From Novispirillum itersonii (GTDB lineage: Bacteria; Pseudomonadota; Alphaproteobacteria; Rhodospirillales; Rhodospirillaceae): a DNA stretch of 64,000 nucleotides. Of this stretch, positions 44,978 to 54,719 are shown piece after piece. The notes beneath the pieces are model-generated. The model worked only from the letters and a program-made list of their open reading frames with translations. It searched no databases and was not told the origin of the DNA. The stretch spans positions 124,001-188,000 of the forward strand of contig NZ_JACIIX010000008.1 of NCBI RefSeq assembly GCF_014205675.1, read 5' to 3'. The translations under genes and the position numbers were made by a program. Each line of letters opens with the position of its first letter. Within the stretch, counting starts at the first letter, position 1.

Positions 44978-45943
44978 TTACCCTTTGCGGAACCGGGCCA
45001 CCGCCGGGGCGATGCCGTAATGGATTGCCCCGGCCACCGCCAGCCCGGTGGCCAGACCGCCGATCCCCGCCGATCCGGCGGAGACCAGCCAGCCGAGCAC
45101 GGCCCCGATGGCGGGCACCGCCTGTGCCGCTCCGGCCGCCAGTCCGGCAATGCCGTGGCCGAGGGCATCAGCCCCGTACTGTTCCAGCCCATGCACCAGA
45201 ATGCCGCCCCCGACCCACAGCATGGCAGCGGTGCCAACGATGCTGAGCAGTTTCAGGAATTTCGGCATGCCGGTGACCAGTCCGCGCCCGATCACCTGCA
45301 ACAGGCGGCTGCGGGTGCGGGCCAGCAGCAGACCGGCATCGTCCGCCTTTACGATTATCGCCACCGCGCCGTAAACGACAAGGGTGATGCCGATACCGAC
45401 CACTGCCAGAATGGCGGCCTGCATCCAGAAGGACGGGGTTTCCGCCGCCACGGTGGACAGGGTGATCGCCATGATCTCGCCGGACAGGATCAGGTCGGTG
45501 CGGACGGCACTGCGGATTTTTTCCTCTTCCAGCTCCTTGGCGGTGCGGGCAGCGGAAACATCGGCGGTATCGTCCCCGGTCGCATGGTGGAACAGCGCCT
45601 CGATCACCTTTTCCGCGCCTTCGTAACACAGGAACAGCCCCCCGGCCATCAGCAGCGGGGTGATCGCCCACGGGGCAAACAGGCTGAGCAGCAGGGCGGC
45701 AGGCAGCAGGATCAGCAGCTTGTTGCGCAGCGACCCGACGGTGATGCGGGCGATGATCGGCAGTTCGCGGTCGGCGGTGAAGCCGACCACATAGCGCGGG
45801 GTGACGGCGGCGTCATCCACCACCACCCCCGCCGCCTTGGCCCCGGCCTTACCCGCCTGCGCCGCAGCGTCATCCAGACTGGCCGCCGCCACCTTTGCCA
45901 GCGAAACCACATCATCCAGCAGCGCCAGAAGCCCCTGCGACAT
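44978..45943 (-). CDS. DUF808 (YedI-like) inner-membrane protein
   Basis: A 321-residue membrane protein of the DUF808 family, function unknown. The N-terminus SQGLLALLDDVVSLAKVAAASLDDAA and the segment DDAAVTPRYVVGFTADRELPIIARITVGSLRNK are diagnostic. Four or more hydrophobic helices follow, rich in Gly/Ala. The ATG at 45943 has AGGAAGGAT upstream; an open frame to 46069 is not supported. It converges on the RidA gene with only six bases between stops and no visible terminator. Confidence 0.92.
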   Translation of the reverse strand: MSQGLLALLDDVVSLAKVAAASLDDAAAQAGKAGAKAAGVVVDDAAVTPRYVVGFTADRELPIIARITVGSLRNKLLILLPAALLLSLFAPWAITPLLMAGGLFLCYEGAEKVIEALFHHATGDDTADVSAARTAKELEEEKIRSAVRTDLILSGEIMAITLSTVAAETPSFWMQAAILAVVGIGITLVVYGAVAIIVKADDAGLLLARTRSRLLQVIGRGLVTGMPKFLKLLSIVGTAAMLWVGGGILVHGLEQYGADALGHGIAGLAAGAAQAVPAIGAVLGWLVSAGSAGIGGLATGLAVAGAIHYGIAPAVARFRKG

Positions 45944-46253
45944 CGGAAAATCCTTCCTGAAACCCTGTTGCCGCCAGTTAACGGAAGCCGGGACCGGGAT
46001 GCAAGACGTGGTTTGAAGAAAACGGACAGGCGGAAACAGGGCTGGGCGTCTGGGGGAGGAGGAAAACACGGATCCGGGCGGACTGTTTTCTTCTGAAATG
46101 CAGGCTCCCCCATCAGAATGAGGTCAAGGAGCCCAAGGCTTTTGTCGGGTGTGGGGCCAAGCCCCATGGGGTGGGGTGTGGGGGCCGCTCCCCGGTCAGA
46201 GAGCCAAAAGAAACAGGGCCGGTCTCTGCAACCGGCCCTGTCTGTCAGGGGGT
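45944..46253. other. Intergenic region (310 bp) between DUF808 gene and indolepyruvate oxidoreductase gene
   Basis: No gene supported. It must contain the DUF808 promoter. GC-rich self-complementary tracts (GGGGCCAAGCCCCATGGGG around 46151-46170) could form a hairpin, and the oxidoreductase terminator lies at 46213-46241. Confidence 0.6.
46213..46241 (-). terminator. Intrinsic terminator of the indolepyruvate oxidoreductase gene
   Basis: ACAGGGCCGGT pairs with ACCGGCCCTGT (11 bp, 7-base loop). On the minus strand it is followed by TTCTTTTGG, about a dozen bases after the gene's stop. Confidence 0.85.
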
Positions 46254-49200
46254 TTATTCAGCCGCCGCCTTCAGGGTCGGCGGGGAGCGGAAGGCTTCCA
46301 GAAGCTGGGCCTCCTTGTGCTTGGCCTCTTCCACGTTTTTGTCCAGCACATGGCCGTAACCGCGCATGGTCATCGGCAGGGCGGCCAGATCGACGGCGAT
46401 GGCGTGATTGGCGACGGACAGAGACGGCAGCAGGCCGGTGATCATTGCCTCATACTCGGCGATCAGGCGGCGCTGCATTTTGCGTTCGCCGGTGTAGCCG
46501 AAGATGTCGAAGGCACTGCCGCGCAGGCCCTTCATCTTCGCCAGAACCTTGAACGCGGTCATCACCCACGGGCCGAAGGTGGACTTCTTCAGGCGGCCGG
46601 TCTGCGGATCGCGGTTGCCCAGCAGCGGCGGTGCCAGATGGAAGGTCAGCTTCAGGTTGCCTTCAAACTGCTTCTTCAGGGCGGTTTCGAAGGTGCCGTC
46701 GGTATACAGGCGGGCGACTTCGTATTCGTCTTTATAGGCCAGCAGCTTGAACCATGCCTTGGCGACAGCCTCGGTCAGGGCGGTGCTGCCGGGCAGGGCT
46801 TTCTGCTCCGCCGTGCGGACCGCGCTGATCAGGCCGGTGTAGCGGGCGGCATAGGCGCTGTCCTGATAGGCGGTCAGGAACCCGGTGCGGCGGGCGATCA
46901 TCTCGTCCACGCTTTCCGACAGGCGGTGATGGGCGGCAACCGCACCCGCCACTGGCTTCAGCAGGGTATCAACCCGGGCGACGTCCACGGCGGCGCGGCG
47001 GCCCCACAGGAAGGCCTGACGGTTAAACTCCACGGCGGTGCCGTTCAGTTCCACCGCCCGCATCAGGGCCTCTTCCGACAGCGGCAGCAGACCCTTCTGC
47101 CAGGCATACCCGACCAGAAACAGGTTGGCGGCGAGGGAGTCCCCCAGCAGCCCGGTGGCAAGGCGGGTGGCATCGATAAAGTGGGCGGCATCCCGGCCGA
47201 CCGCATCGACGATCACGTCCTCGATTTCCCGGGCCGGGAACCTGACGTCCGGCTTGCGGGTGAAGTCGGCGGTCATGGTACGGTGGCTGTTGATCACCGC
47301 ATGGGTCTTGCCCTGCTGCATCTTGCCAAGGGTGTCATAGCCCCCGGCGGTCAGGCTGTCACAGCCCAGCACCAGACGGGCATTCCCGGCGGCAACGCGG
47401 ACGGCGTGGATGTCATCCGGGGTGCGGCCGATGCGCAGGTGGCTGACCACCGCCCCGTTCTTCTGCGCCAGACCGGCCTGATCCAGGGCGGAAACGCCCC
47501 TGCCTTCCAGATGTGCCGCCATGCCGATCAGGGCGGAGATGGTGACGACGCCGGTGCCACCGATGCCGGTGATGACGATGTCATAGGGATCCTTGCCGAT
47601 CACCGGGATCGCCGGGGCGGGCAGGGCGCCGAACTCCACACCGGTTCCGGCGTTGCCGCCCTGCTTGCGGACCTTGCCACCCTCGACGGTGACGAAGGAC
47701 GGACAGAAACCGTTGACGCAGGACAGATCCTTGTTGCACGACGACTGATCGATGGCGCGCTTGCGGCCGAATTCGGTCTCCACCGGCTCGACGGCGACAC
47801 AGTTGGATTTCACGCCGCAGTCGCCGCAGCCTTCACAGACCAGATCGTTGACGAACACGCGCTTATCGGGATCGACCATCTTGCCGCGCTTGCGGCGGCG
47901 GCGCTTTTCGGCGGCACAGGTCTGGTCATAGATCATCACCGTCACGCCGGGGATCTCGCGCAGGTCCTTCTGCACGGCGTCCAGCTCGTCGCGGTGGTAG
48001 AACTTGATCCCGGCCGGGAAGCCATAGTTGATCGGGTACTTGTTGGGCTCGTCGGAGACCACCACCACCTTGACCACGCCTTCGCCCAGCACCTGCTGCG
48101 CGATCTGCGGTACGGTCAGCGGGCCGTCATGCGGCTGGCCGCCGGTCATCGCCACCGCATCGTTGAACAGGATCTTGTAGGTGATGTTGACCTTGGCGGC
48201 GATGGACTGGCGGATCGCCAGCAGGCCGGAGTGGTAATAGGTGCCATCGCCGAGGTTGGCGAAAATGTGGGTCTCGTCGGTGAACGGGGCCTGACCGACC
48301 CATGGCACGCCTTCCCCGCCCATCTGGGTGAAGGTGGCGGTGGAGCGGTCCATCCACGTCACCATGTAGTGGCAGCCGATGCCGCCGACCGCGCGCGACC
48401 CTTCCGGAACGTTGGTGGAGGTGTTGTGCGGGCACCCGGCACAGAAGTGGGGAATGCGCTTGGCTGCCACCTTCGGTGCTTCCAGCGACCGTTCCTTGGC
48501 TTCCAGAAAGTCCAGACGCTGCTGGATCGAAGGGGCGGTGACAAAGCGGCTCATCCGCTCCGCCAGCACGCGGGCGATACGGGCCGGGGTCAGTTCCCCT
48601 GCGGACGGCAGGGTCCAGGTGCCCTGTTCGTCAAACTTGCCGACCACGCGCGGGCGCACGTCTTCCCGCCAGTTGTACAGCTGTTCTTTCAGCTGGTTTT
48701 CGATGATGGCGCGCTTTTCCTCGATGACGACGATCTCTTCCAGACCCTCGGCAAAGTCGCGCACGCCCTGCCGCTCCAGCGGCCACGGCATGCCGACCTT
48801 GTACAGGCGGATGCCGATGCGGGCCGCCATCTCGTCATCAATGCCCAGATCGTCCAGCGCCTGCCGGACGTCGAGGTAACTTTTGCCGGTGGTGACAATG
48901 CCAAGGCGCGGGTTGGGGGTGTCGATCACCACCTTGTTCAGCTTGTTGGCCCGGGCAAAGGCCAGCGCCGCATACAGCTTGTGCCGCATCAGGCGCAGTT
49001 CCTGATCCAGCGGGGTATCCGGCCAGCGGATGTGCAGACCATCAGCCGGGATCTCGAAATCAGTCGGGATCACGAACTGATGGCGGGCCGGATCGACATC
49101 GACGTTGGCGGAGCTGTCCATCACCTCGGCCAGACACTTCAGCGCCACCCAGCAGCCGGAATAGCGGCTCATGGCGGTGGCGAGCATGCCGTAATCCAGC

Positions 49201-49739
49201 ACTTCCTGCACGTTGGCGGGGTGCAGCACCGGGATCTGAAGGTCCATGTAGGCGTAATCGGTCTGATACGCCACGGTGGACGACTTGGCGGCGTGGTCAT
49301 CGCCGGAGAACAGCACCACCCCGCCGTGCTTCGACGTTCCGGCCATGTTGCCGTGACGGAGCACATCGCAGGAGCGGTCAACGCCGGGGCCCTTGCCATA
49401 CCAGTAGGCAAACACGCCGTCGTATCTGGCCCCCTTGAACAGGTTGACCTGCTGGGTGCCCCAGACGGCGGTGGCGGCCAAATCTTCGTTGATGCCCGGC
49501 TGGAATTCGATGTGGTGCGACTTCAGGTGTTTTTTGGCCTTCCACAGGGTCTGATCCAGACCGCCGATCGGCGATCCCCGGTAGCCGGAGACGAAACCGG
49601 CGGTGTTCAGGCCATTGGCAAGGTCATGGTCACGCTGCATCAGCGGCAGGCGGGCAAGGGCCTGAATGCCCGATAAGTAAATCCGCCCGGAAGATAGGGT
49701 GAATTTGTCTTCCAGTGTCACGTTGACATCGACGGTCAT
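46254..49739 (-). CDS. Fused indolepyruvate:ferredoxin oxidoreductase (IorA-IorB type)
   Basis: A 1161-residue TPP and iron-sulfur enzyme that oxidatively decarboxylates aryl-pyruvates (from Trp, Phe, Tyr) to aryl-acetyl-CoA, reducing ferredoxin. Order: IorA pyrimidine-binding half (TAGFVSGYRGSPIGG), TPP domain with GDGTYYHSGLLAIRQS and NDAVAMTGGQ, ferredoxin-like CEGCGDCGVKSNC plus further cysteines (SSCNKDLSCVNGFC), then the gamma/IorB domain (ITGIGGTGVVTISALIGMAAH) and a C-terminal DUF6537-like region. GGGAGAGAG precedes the ATG. The single-chain form is common in aerobic proteobacteria. Together with the nearby anthraniloyl-CoA operon it gives this stretch an aromatic amino-acid catabolism theme. 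Confidence 0.95.
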   Translation of the reverse strand: MTVDVNVTLEDKFTLSSGRIYLSGIQALARLPLMQRDHDLANGLNTAGFVSGYRGSPIGGLDQTLWKAKKHLKSHHIEFQPGINEDLAATAVWGTQQVNLFKGARYDGVFAYWYGKGPGVDRSCDVLRHGNMAGTSKHGGVVLFSGDDHAAKSSTVAYQTDYAYMDLQIPVLHPANVQEVLDYGMLATAMSRYSGCWVALKCLAEVMDSSANVDVDPARHQFVIPTDFEIPADGLHIRWPDTPLDQELRLMRHKLYAALAFARANKLNKVVIDTPNPRLGIVTTGKSYLDVRQALDDLGIDDEMAARIGIRLYKVGMPWPLERQGVRDFAEGLEEIVVIEEKRAIIENQLKEQLYNWREDVRPRVVGKFDEQGTWTLPSAGELTPARIARVLAERMSRFVTAPSIQQRLDFLEAKERSLEAPKVAAKRIPHFCAGCPHNTSTNVPEGSRAVGGIGCHYMVTWMDRSTATFTQMGGEGVPWVGQAPFTDETHIFANLGDGTYYHSGLLAIRQSIAAKVNITYKILFNDAVAMTGGQPHDGPLTVPQIAQQVLGEGVVKVVVVSDEPNKYPINYGFPAGIKFYHRDELDAVQKDLREIPGVTVMIYDQTCAAEKRRRRKRGKMVDPDKRVFVNDLVCEGCGDCGVKSNCVAVEPVETEFGRKRAIDQSSCNKDLSCVNGFCPSFVTVEGGKVRKQGGNAGTGVEFGALPAPAIPVIGKDPYDIVITGIGGTGVVTISALIGMAAHLEGRGVSALDQAGLAQKNGAVVSHLRIGRTPDDIHAVRVAAGNARLVLGCDSLTAGGYDTLGKMQQGKTHAVINSHRTMTADFTRKPDVRFPAREIEDVIVDAVGRDAAHFIDATRLATGLLGDSLAANLFLVGYAWQKGLLPLSEEALMRAVELNGTAVEFNRQAFLWGRRAAVDVARVDTLLKPVAGAVAAHHRLSESVDEMIARRTGFLTAYQDSAYAARYTGLISAVRTAEQKALPGSTALTEAVAKAWFKLLAYKDEYEVARLYTDGTFETALKKQFEGNLKLTFHLAPPLLGNRDPQTGRLKKSTFGPWVMTAFKVLAKMKGLRGSAFDIFGYTGERKMQRRLIAEYEAMITGLLPSLSVANHAIAVDLAALPMTMRGYGHVLDKNVEEAKHKEAQLLEAFRSPPTLKAAAE

Positions 49740-49772
49740 TGTAACTCTCTCCCTGATGCTGCGGTGCGCAAG

Positions 49773-49791
49773 ATATTGTGCAGGGCAATAT
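49773..49791. promoter_or_regulatory. ATATTG-N7-CAATAT dyad near the oxidoreductase start
   Basis: Perfect 6-bp arms, 34 to 52 bp before the oxidoreductase ATG, overlapping GCGCAAGATATTGTGC. A related GCAA-N5-TTGC element occurs about 170 bp away in opposite orientation. Candidate site for an amino-acid-responsive regulator. Confidence 0.4.
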
Positions 49792-49909
49792 GGCGCGGAA
49801 CCGGACCAGCGTTGGTTCTGGGGCTGTGCAGTTTTTACGGTCTGCGGATTTTTACAGCACCACTATTGATCATGGGTCCGACCATACGCCGGGGCAAGGG
49901 GGCTGCCAA

Positions 49910-49930
49910 TAGGTCAGTTTTGCTGACCTA
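49910..49930. promoter_or_regulatory. TAGGTCAG-N5-CTGACCTA dyad between divergent genes
   Basis: A perfect inverted repeat with 8-bp arms and a TTTTG centre, 180 bp from the oxidoreductase start and 164 bp from the AhpD-like start. Size and symmetry fit a dimeric repressor operator. No regulator gene is adjacent. Confidence 0.5.
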
Positions 49931-50093
49931 GATTTCGCAGCAATATTCTTGCGTTTCCGGAAAACGTGAAACAAGCTTGCTGATGGGATAGGTTTTTCAG
50001 ACCATTCCTTACTCAGCCCGTCTTTCAGTGCATGGCTGTGCCGCGCCGGAAGAATGGATCAGCCCGACTCCCACCCCAGACCGGAGGTTTCCG

Positions 50094-50666
50094 ATGCCCC
50101 AGCCCGACCACATCATCCGGATTGATCTGCCGGAGGCCCCGGTCCTGCCAGAGGACATGCAGACCTATTTCGACAAATGCCGGGATAAGCTGGGCATGGT
50201 GCCGAATGTGCTGACGGCCTACACCGGTAACCCGGAGAAACTGCGGGTGTTTGCCCAGTTTTATAACCAGCTGATGCTGGCACCGTCAGGCCTGAGCAAG
50301 TTGGAGCGGGAACTGATTGCGGTGGCGGTCAGCTCGGCCAACCGCTGCTACTACTGCCTTGTCGCTCATGGGCAGGCGGTGCGGCAGATGTCGGGGGACC
50401 CGCAGCTGGGCGAGATGATGGTGATGAATTACCGCGTTGCCGACCTGCCGGAGCGCCAGCGCGCGATGCTGGATTTTGCCTGGAAGCTGACCGCCACCCC
50501 GCACGAGATCGGTGATCTCGACCGCGACCGCCTGCGGGATGTCGGTTTTGGCGAGCAGGATATTTTCGATATCGTCGATACGGCGGCGTTCTTCAACTAC
50601 ACCAACCGGATGGCGCATGGGCTGGATATGATGCCCAATGCTGAATACCACCGGATGGACCGGTGA
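50094..50666 (+). CDS. Peroxidase-related / AhpD-like (carboxymuconolactone decarboxylase family) protein
   Basis: A 190-residue CMD-family protein. The redox motif is in SSANRCYYCLVAHGQAV (CxxC followed by His), as in AhpD and uncharacterised peroxidase-related enzymes. VLTAYTGNPEKLRVF and DTAAFFNYTNRMAHGLDMMPN are subfamily segments. Probably a thiol-dependent peroxide reductase; physiological substrate unknown. GGAGG precedes the ATG at 50094 by six bases; 22 extra in-frame codons back to 50028 are not conserved-looking. Confidence 0.9.
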   Translation: MPQPDHIIRIDLPEAPVLPEDMQTYFDKCRDKLGMVPNVLTAYTGNPEKLRVFAQFYNQLMLAPSGLSKLERELIAVAVSSANRCYYCLVAHGQAVRQMSGDPQLGEMMVMNYRVADLPERQRAMLDFAWKLTATPHEIGDLDRDRLRDVGFGEQDIFDIVDTAAFFNYTNRMAHGLDMMPNAEYHRMDR

Positions 50667-50682
50667 GGACTGCCGGAAAATG

Positions 50683-50712
50683 AAAACGCCGCCTGTCTGG
50701 GGCGGCGTTTTT
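50683..50712. terminator. Bidirectional intrinsic terminator
   Basis: AAAACGCCGCC pairs with GGCGGCGTTTT around a 7-base loop with T runs on both strands, between convergent AhpD-like and DUF1849 genes. Confidence 0.92.
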
Positions 50713-50718
50713 GTGGGA

Positions 50719-51654
50719 TCAGCACTTGCGGGCGATCGGGGTCCGCAGATCGGTCAGTGTTCCCCGCAGGGTAAAGTCGCCGAAGTCCTGAAGGATGCTT
50801 TCGGCGACACCATTGTCATGGTAGCGCAGGGTCACCTCGAAATCCGGGGTGCCGGTGGTGTTTTCCGGGGTGAAGAACGCCAGTACCACCGGCCAGCCGG
50901 GGGTGTTGAGCAGCAGGTTGGGCAGGGCGGAACCGGAATCACCGGGGAAGCGGGCCCCGATGGCGGCGCTGACGTTGACCGCCTCGCCGATGGCGGAGCC
51001 GTCGAACACCTTACGGGCAAAGAACCGCTTGCCGTCCCGGGCCTGCCGGATCAGGGATTCGGTATGCGAGGTGGGGAACAGGGTTCCGGCCGTCAGGTCA
51101 AACACCACGGATTCCGCGCCTTCGCCTTCATCGCGGAAGGTGGCGGAGCCGACCCCATCGGGGCCGAGACGGGCATCGCCCTCATAGGAATCAACAATCT
51201 CACCGTCGCGGTGGTTGCGGACCTTAAAGCGGTAAGAGCTGCCGTCCTTGGCTTCCCACGACACGAAATCCCAGACAGTGCTGGTCGCCCCGCCAGAGGT
51301 CTGCCACAGGGTCAGTTCGGTATGGGTCTCAACGGTCCAGCCGTCACAGCTGTCGGAGAAGGTGTAGCGCATGACCCCGTTGGCACCGACAATGCCGGAG
51401 GACGGCTTGGCGCTGTTCAGGCGCATGCTGTATTCGGCTTCATGCGGGGCAAGGGGACCGGCTGCATCGGCGGCGCTGGCCGGCAGGGCCATCAGCAGAG
51501 CCGGCAGAAGAATCACCAGACTGCGCGCTGCGGTCAGCAGATGACGCTTAAAGCTCCGCAGGGGAACAGGCGATGGTTCCGCAACAGCGGCTTCAGAGGC
51601 AAGAAGACTCTGAAACTCTTCGGAAACTTTAGCGATGTTGCCAATATGGCACAC
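50719..51654 (-). CDS. DUF1849 / EipB-like cell-envelope protein
   Basis: Periplasmic protein of the DUF1849 family, which includes Brucella EipB, needed for envelope integrity. A hydrophobic signal (LLTAARSLVILLPALLMALPASA) precedes the mature AGPLAPHEAEYSMRL. The cysteines in SDSCDGWTVET and the C-terminal PIARKC match the conserved disulfide pair. The start is uncertain: GTG at 51654 has GGGGGG upstream and gives 311 residues with a long N-region. An ATG at 51738 and an open frame to 51864 are alternatives with poor ribosome sites. Confidence 0.82.
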   Translation of the reverse strand: MCHIGNIAKVSEEFQSLLASEAAVAEPSPVPLRSFKRHLLTAARSLVILLPALLMALPASAADAAGPLAPHEAEYSMRLNSAKPSSGIVGANGVMRYTFSDSCDGWTVETHTELTLWQTSGGATSTVWDFVSWEAKDGSSYRFKVRNHRDGEIVDSYEGDARLGPDGVGSATFRDEGEGAESVVFDLTAGTLFPTSHTESLIRQARDGKRFFARKVFDGSAIGEAVNVSAAIGARFPGDSGSALPNLLLNTPGWPVVLAFFTPENTTGTPDFEVTLRYHDNGVAESILQDFGDFTLRGTLTDLRTPIARKC

Positions 51655-51868
51655 GACGCCCCCCAACGAGAACACAGGATCAGCAGACTGGATTTGGGAA
51701 TTAAAATGAAGAAGATCAAGGCGTTTGGGAAGCGCCATCCCGCATTGCGGAACAGTTTCCTGTAACACTGTGGCAAAAAAGCCCCGTTTTCGGGCGGCAG
51801 GGGTGGCTTCATTCGGATAAGGCGATGAAAGGGCAGGGCTTTCCGGGGCGTGCAGGGTCGGCACAAAG

Positions 51869-51898
51869 AAAAACCGCCCGCGCGAGGGCGGGCGGTTT
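51869..51898 (-). terminator. Intrinsic terminator after aspS
   Basis: AAACCGCCCGC pairs with the facing GCGGGCGGTTT around CGCGAGG. On the minus strand the stem ends in TTTTTCTTTG, about 30 bases past the aspS stop. Confidence 0.88.
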
Positions 51899-51924
51899 CC
51901 TGTTACTGGAGTCAGGGGCAGGGC

Positions 51925-53718
51925 TCAGCCCTTGCTGACTTCCACCTTCTTCGGCAGATCGAGCTTAATGTGCAGCTCTTTCAGCTGGCGGTCGGTGACA
52001 TGGCCCGGCGCGCCCATCATCAGGTCCTGCGCCTGACCGTTCATCGGGAACAGGATGACTTCACGGATGTTCGGCTCGTCGGCCAGCAGCATCACCATGC
52101 GGTCGATACCCGGGGCAGCGCCACCGTGCGGCGGGGCGCCGAACTTGAAGGCGTTCAGCATGCCACCGAACTTCTCTTCCACCACTTCCGGCCCGTACCC
52201 GGCGATTTCGAACGCCTTGTACATGATTTCCGGCAGATGGTTCCGGATGGCACCGGACGACAGTTCAATACCGTTGCAGACGATATCGTACTGATAGGCC
52301 TTGATGGTCAGCGGATCCTGATTCAGCAGCGCGTCCATCCCGCCCTGCGGCATGGAGAACGGGTTGTGGCTGAATTCCACCTGCCCGGTGTCTTCGTTCA
52401 GCTCGTACATCGGGAAGTCGACAGTCCAGCAGAACTTGAAGATATCCTTCTCGCGCAGATCCAGATCGTCGCAGACGCGCTCGCGGACCTTCCCGGCGAA
52501 CTTGGCCGCCTTCAGTTCCTTGTCGCAGACGAACATCACGGAATCGCCGTCCTTCAGGCCGCAGGCATCCTTGATGGCCTGCACGCGGTCGGCTTCCAGA
52601 TTCTTGGCGATCGGGCCCTTCGGGCCGTCTTCGGCAAACTGGATGTAGCCCAGACCGCCCTGACCCTCTTCGCGGGCCCATTCGTTCAGCTTGTCGTACC
52701 AGCCACGCGGACGACCGGCGGCACCCGGGGCCGGAATGGCGCGGACGACGGAACCGGCCTCGACACCACGGGCGAAGATGCCGAACCCGGAGGCACGGAA
52801 GGCTTCGGTGACATCGGCGATGATCAGCGGGTTGCGCAGGTCCGGCTTGTCGGAGCCGTACTTCAGCATCGACTCATCGTAAGGAATGCGCACGAACGGC
52901 ATCGGCGACACCGCCTTGCCATTGGCAAAGTCGGTGAACAGGCCGTGCAGAACCGGCTCGATGGTCTGGAAGACATCTTCCTGCGTCACGAAGCTCATTT
53001 CAAAATCGAGCTGGTAGAATTCACCCGGCGAACGGTCGGCACGGCTGTCTTCATCGCGGAAGCAGGGGGCAATCTGGAAGTAGCGGTCAAAGCCCGCCAC
53101 CATCAGCAGCTGCTTGAACTGCTGCGGCGCCTGCGGCAGCGCGTAGAAGGTGCCGGGGTTCAGGCGGCTGGGCACGAGGAAGTCGCGCGCCCCTTCCGGG
53201 CTGGAGGCGGTCAGGATCGGGGTCTGGAATTCGGTGAAGCCCTGATCCAGCATCCGCTTGCGCAGGGTGGAAATGACCTGCGAGCGCAGGATCATGTTGG
53301 AATGCACCTTGTCGCGGCGCAGGTCGAGGAAGCGGTAACGCAGACGGGTGTCTTCCCCGGCATCCTGCACCCCGGCAACCTGCAACGGCAGCACGTCGGC
53401 GCGCGACTGTACCGTCACGTCGCGCACGCGCAACTCGATTTCGCCGCTCGGCAGGTTGGGGTTGACGGTGTCGCCGGTGCGGGCAACCACTTCGCCGGTG
53501 ATGGTGATCACGCTTTCAACGCGGACGCCTTCCAGGATCTTGAACTGATCGGAGGACACATCCGTCACGCACTGGGTCAGGCCGTAGTGGTCGCGCAGAT
53601 CGACAAACAGCAGGTTCCCGTGGTCGCGCTTGCGGTGAACCCAGCCGGACAGCCGCACCTGCTGGCCCACATGCTCCTTGCGGAGTTCGCCACAGGTGTG
53701 GGTGCGGTAAGCGTGCAT
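51925..53718 (-). CDS. aspS: Aspartyl-tRNA synthetase
   Basis: Bacterial-type class II synthetase of 597 residues. N-terminal OB-fold anticodon domain ([25 protein letters not shown]), class II motif 2 ([17 protein letters not shown] and [11 protein letters not shown]), the bacterial GAD insertion, and motif 3 ([20 protein letters not shown]). Whether it is discriminating or also charges tRNA-Asn cannot be told from this window. The ATG at 53718 has GAGGAATT upstream; a frame to 53793 adds residues without homology. Confidence 0.97.
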   Translation of the reverse strand: MHAYRTHTCGELRKEHVGQQVRLSGWVHRKRDHGNLLFVDLRDHYGLTQCVTDVSSDQFKILEGVRVESVITITGEVVARTGDTVNPNLPSGEIELRVRDVTVQSRADVLPLQVAGVQDAGEDTRLRYRFLDLRRDKVHSNMILRSQVISTLRKRMLDQGFTEFQTPILTASSPEGARDFLVPSRLNPGTFYALPQAPQQFKQLLMVAGFDRYFQIAPCFRDEDSRADRSPGEFYQLDFEMSFVTQEDVFQTIEPVLHGLFTDFANGKAVSPMPFVRIPYDESMLKYGSDKPDLRNPLIIADVTEAFRASGFGIFARGVEAGSVVRAIPAPGAAGRPRGWYDKLNEWAREEGQGGLGYIQFAEDGPKGPIAKNLEADRVQAIKDACGLKDGDSVMFVCDKELKAAKFAGKVRERVCDDLDLREKDIFKFCWTVDFPMYELNEDTGQVEFSHNPFSMPQGGMDALLNQDPLTIKAYQYDIVCNGIELSSGAIRNHLPEIMYKAFEIAGYGPEVVEEKFGGMLNAFKFGAPPHGGAAPGIDRMVMLLADEPNIREVILFPMNGQAQDLMMGAPGHVTDRQLKELHIKLDLPKKVEVSKG

Positions 53719-53851
53719 GAGGAATTCCTCTTCGGTTCCGATATGAAAAGGGCGGAGGGCCGCAATGCCGCAGCCCGAACCGCCGAAAAACACACGGTTC
53801 GGGGGGCGTTGTCAAGAGAGGGAATGGAAAGGATGCCGCCCCGGACGGAGC

Positions 53852-53890
53852 AAAAGAAAACGGCACCGGAGAAAAGCTCTCCGGTGCCGT
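53852..53890 (-). terminator. Intrinsic terminator after aapP
   Basis: ACGGCACCGGAGA pairs with TCTCCGGTGCCGT and on the minus strand runs into TTTTCTTTTG. It lies 50 bases past the aapP stop and shields aspS from read-through. Confidence 0.9.
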
Positions 53891-53939
53891 GATCAGGACT
53901 GTTGCCTGCCTGCCTGCCGGCGGGGCGGGCAGGAACGCC

Positions 53940-54719
53940 TTAGTGGTGCTGAATGATCTGGCTGAGGAACTTCTTGGTCCGCTCTTCCTGCGGATTGTTG
54001 AACAGCTCGTTGGGGGTGTTGCGTTCCACCACCGAGCCATCAGCCATGAACACCACGGTATCGGCCACGGAGCGGGCAAAGCCCATTTCGTGGGTGACGC
54101 AGACCATGGTCATGCCTTCCTGCGCCAGCTCGGTCATCACGTCCAGCACTTCCTTGATCATTTCCGGATCAAGGGCGGAGGTCGGTTCGTCGAACAGCAT
54201 GATGTCGGGCTTCATGCACAGCGCCCGGGCGATCGCCACGCGCTGCTGCTGGCCGCCGGACAGCTGCCCGGGGTACTTCCCGGCCTGATCGGGGATCTTC
54301 ACGCGGCCAAGGTAGTACATGGCGGTGTCGATCGCTTCCTTGCGGGGAACCTTCTTCACCCAGGTCGGGGCGAGGATCAGGTTCTCCAGCACGGTCAGGT
54401 GCGGGAACAGGTTGAAGGACTGGAACACCATGCCGACATCGCGGCGGATGGCTTCAATCGCCTTCACGTCGTTGGTCAGTTCGGTGCCGTTCACCACGAT
54501 CGACCCGGCCTGATGTTCTTCCAGGCGGTTGACGCAGCGGATCATGGTGGACTTGCCGGAGCCCGACGGGCCGCAGACGACAACGCGCTCACCCTTGCGG
54601 ATGGTCAGGTTGATGTCTTTCAGCACATGGAACTTGCCGTACCACTTGTTGACGTTGGTCAGCTTAATGACGGCTTCATCGCCCGGCTTGTGCACCTTGG
54701 CAGAGGCTTGGTCGCTCAT
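53940..54719 (-). CDS. aapP: General L-amino-acid ABC transporter ATPase AapP
   Basis: A 259-residue polar-amino-acid ABC ATPase. Walker [16 protein letters not shown], signature [15 protein letters not shown], Walker [16 protein letters not shown], switch [27 protein letters not shown] is the GlnQ-type N-terminus. Last of aapJQMP, four-base overlap with aapM, followed by a terminator. Confidence 0.95.
   Translation of the reverse strand: MSDQASAKVHKPGDEAVIKLTNVNKWYGKFHVLKDINLTIRKGERVVVCGPSGSGKSTMIRCVNRLEEHQAGSIVVNGTELTNDVKAIEAIRRDVGMVFQSFNLFPHLTVLENLILAPTWVKKVPRKEAIDTAMYYLGRVKIPDQAGKYPGQLSGGQQQRVAIARALCMKPDIMLFDEPTSALDPEMIKEVLDVMTELAQEGMTMVCVTHEMGFARSVADTVVFMADGSVVERNTPNELFNNPQEERTKKFLSQIIQHH

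Larger units (their letters stand above)
49740..50093. other. Intergenic region (354 bp) with divergent promoters
   Basis: No gene supported. It separates the leftward indolepyruvate oxidoreductase gene from the rightward AhpD-like gene and contains three inverted-repeat motifs: ATATTG-N7-CAATAT at 49773-49791, an 8-bp-arm dyad at 49910-49930, and GCAATATTCTTGC near 49939-49951. Locally more AT-rich than the surrounding genes. Confidence 0.7.

Noticed and set aside
46149-49676. An 1175-codon plus-strand open frame opposite the indolepyruvate oxidoreductase gene
   Set aside because: Long antisense frame caused by codon bias; the minus-strand gene has complete TPP, ferredoxin and IorB motifs.
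51850-53892. A 680-codon plus-strand open frame opposite aspS
   Set aside because: Antisense to a certain synthetase gene, with no ribosome site or recognisable domain.
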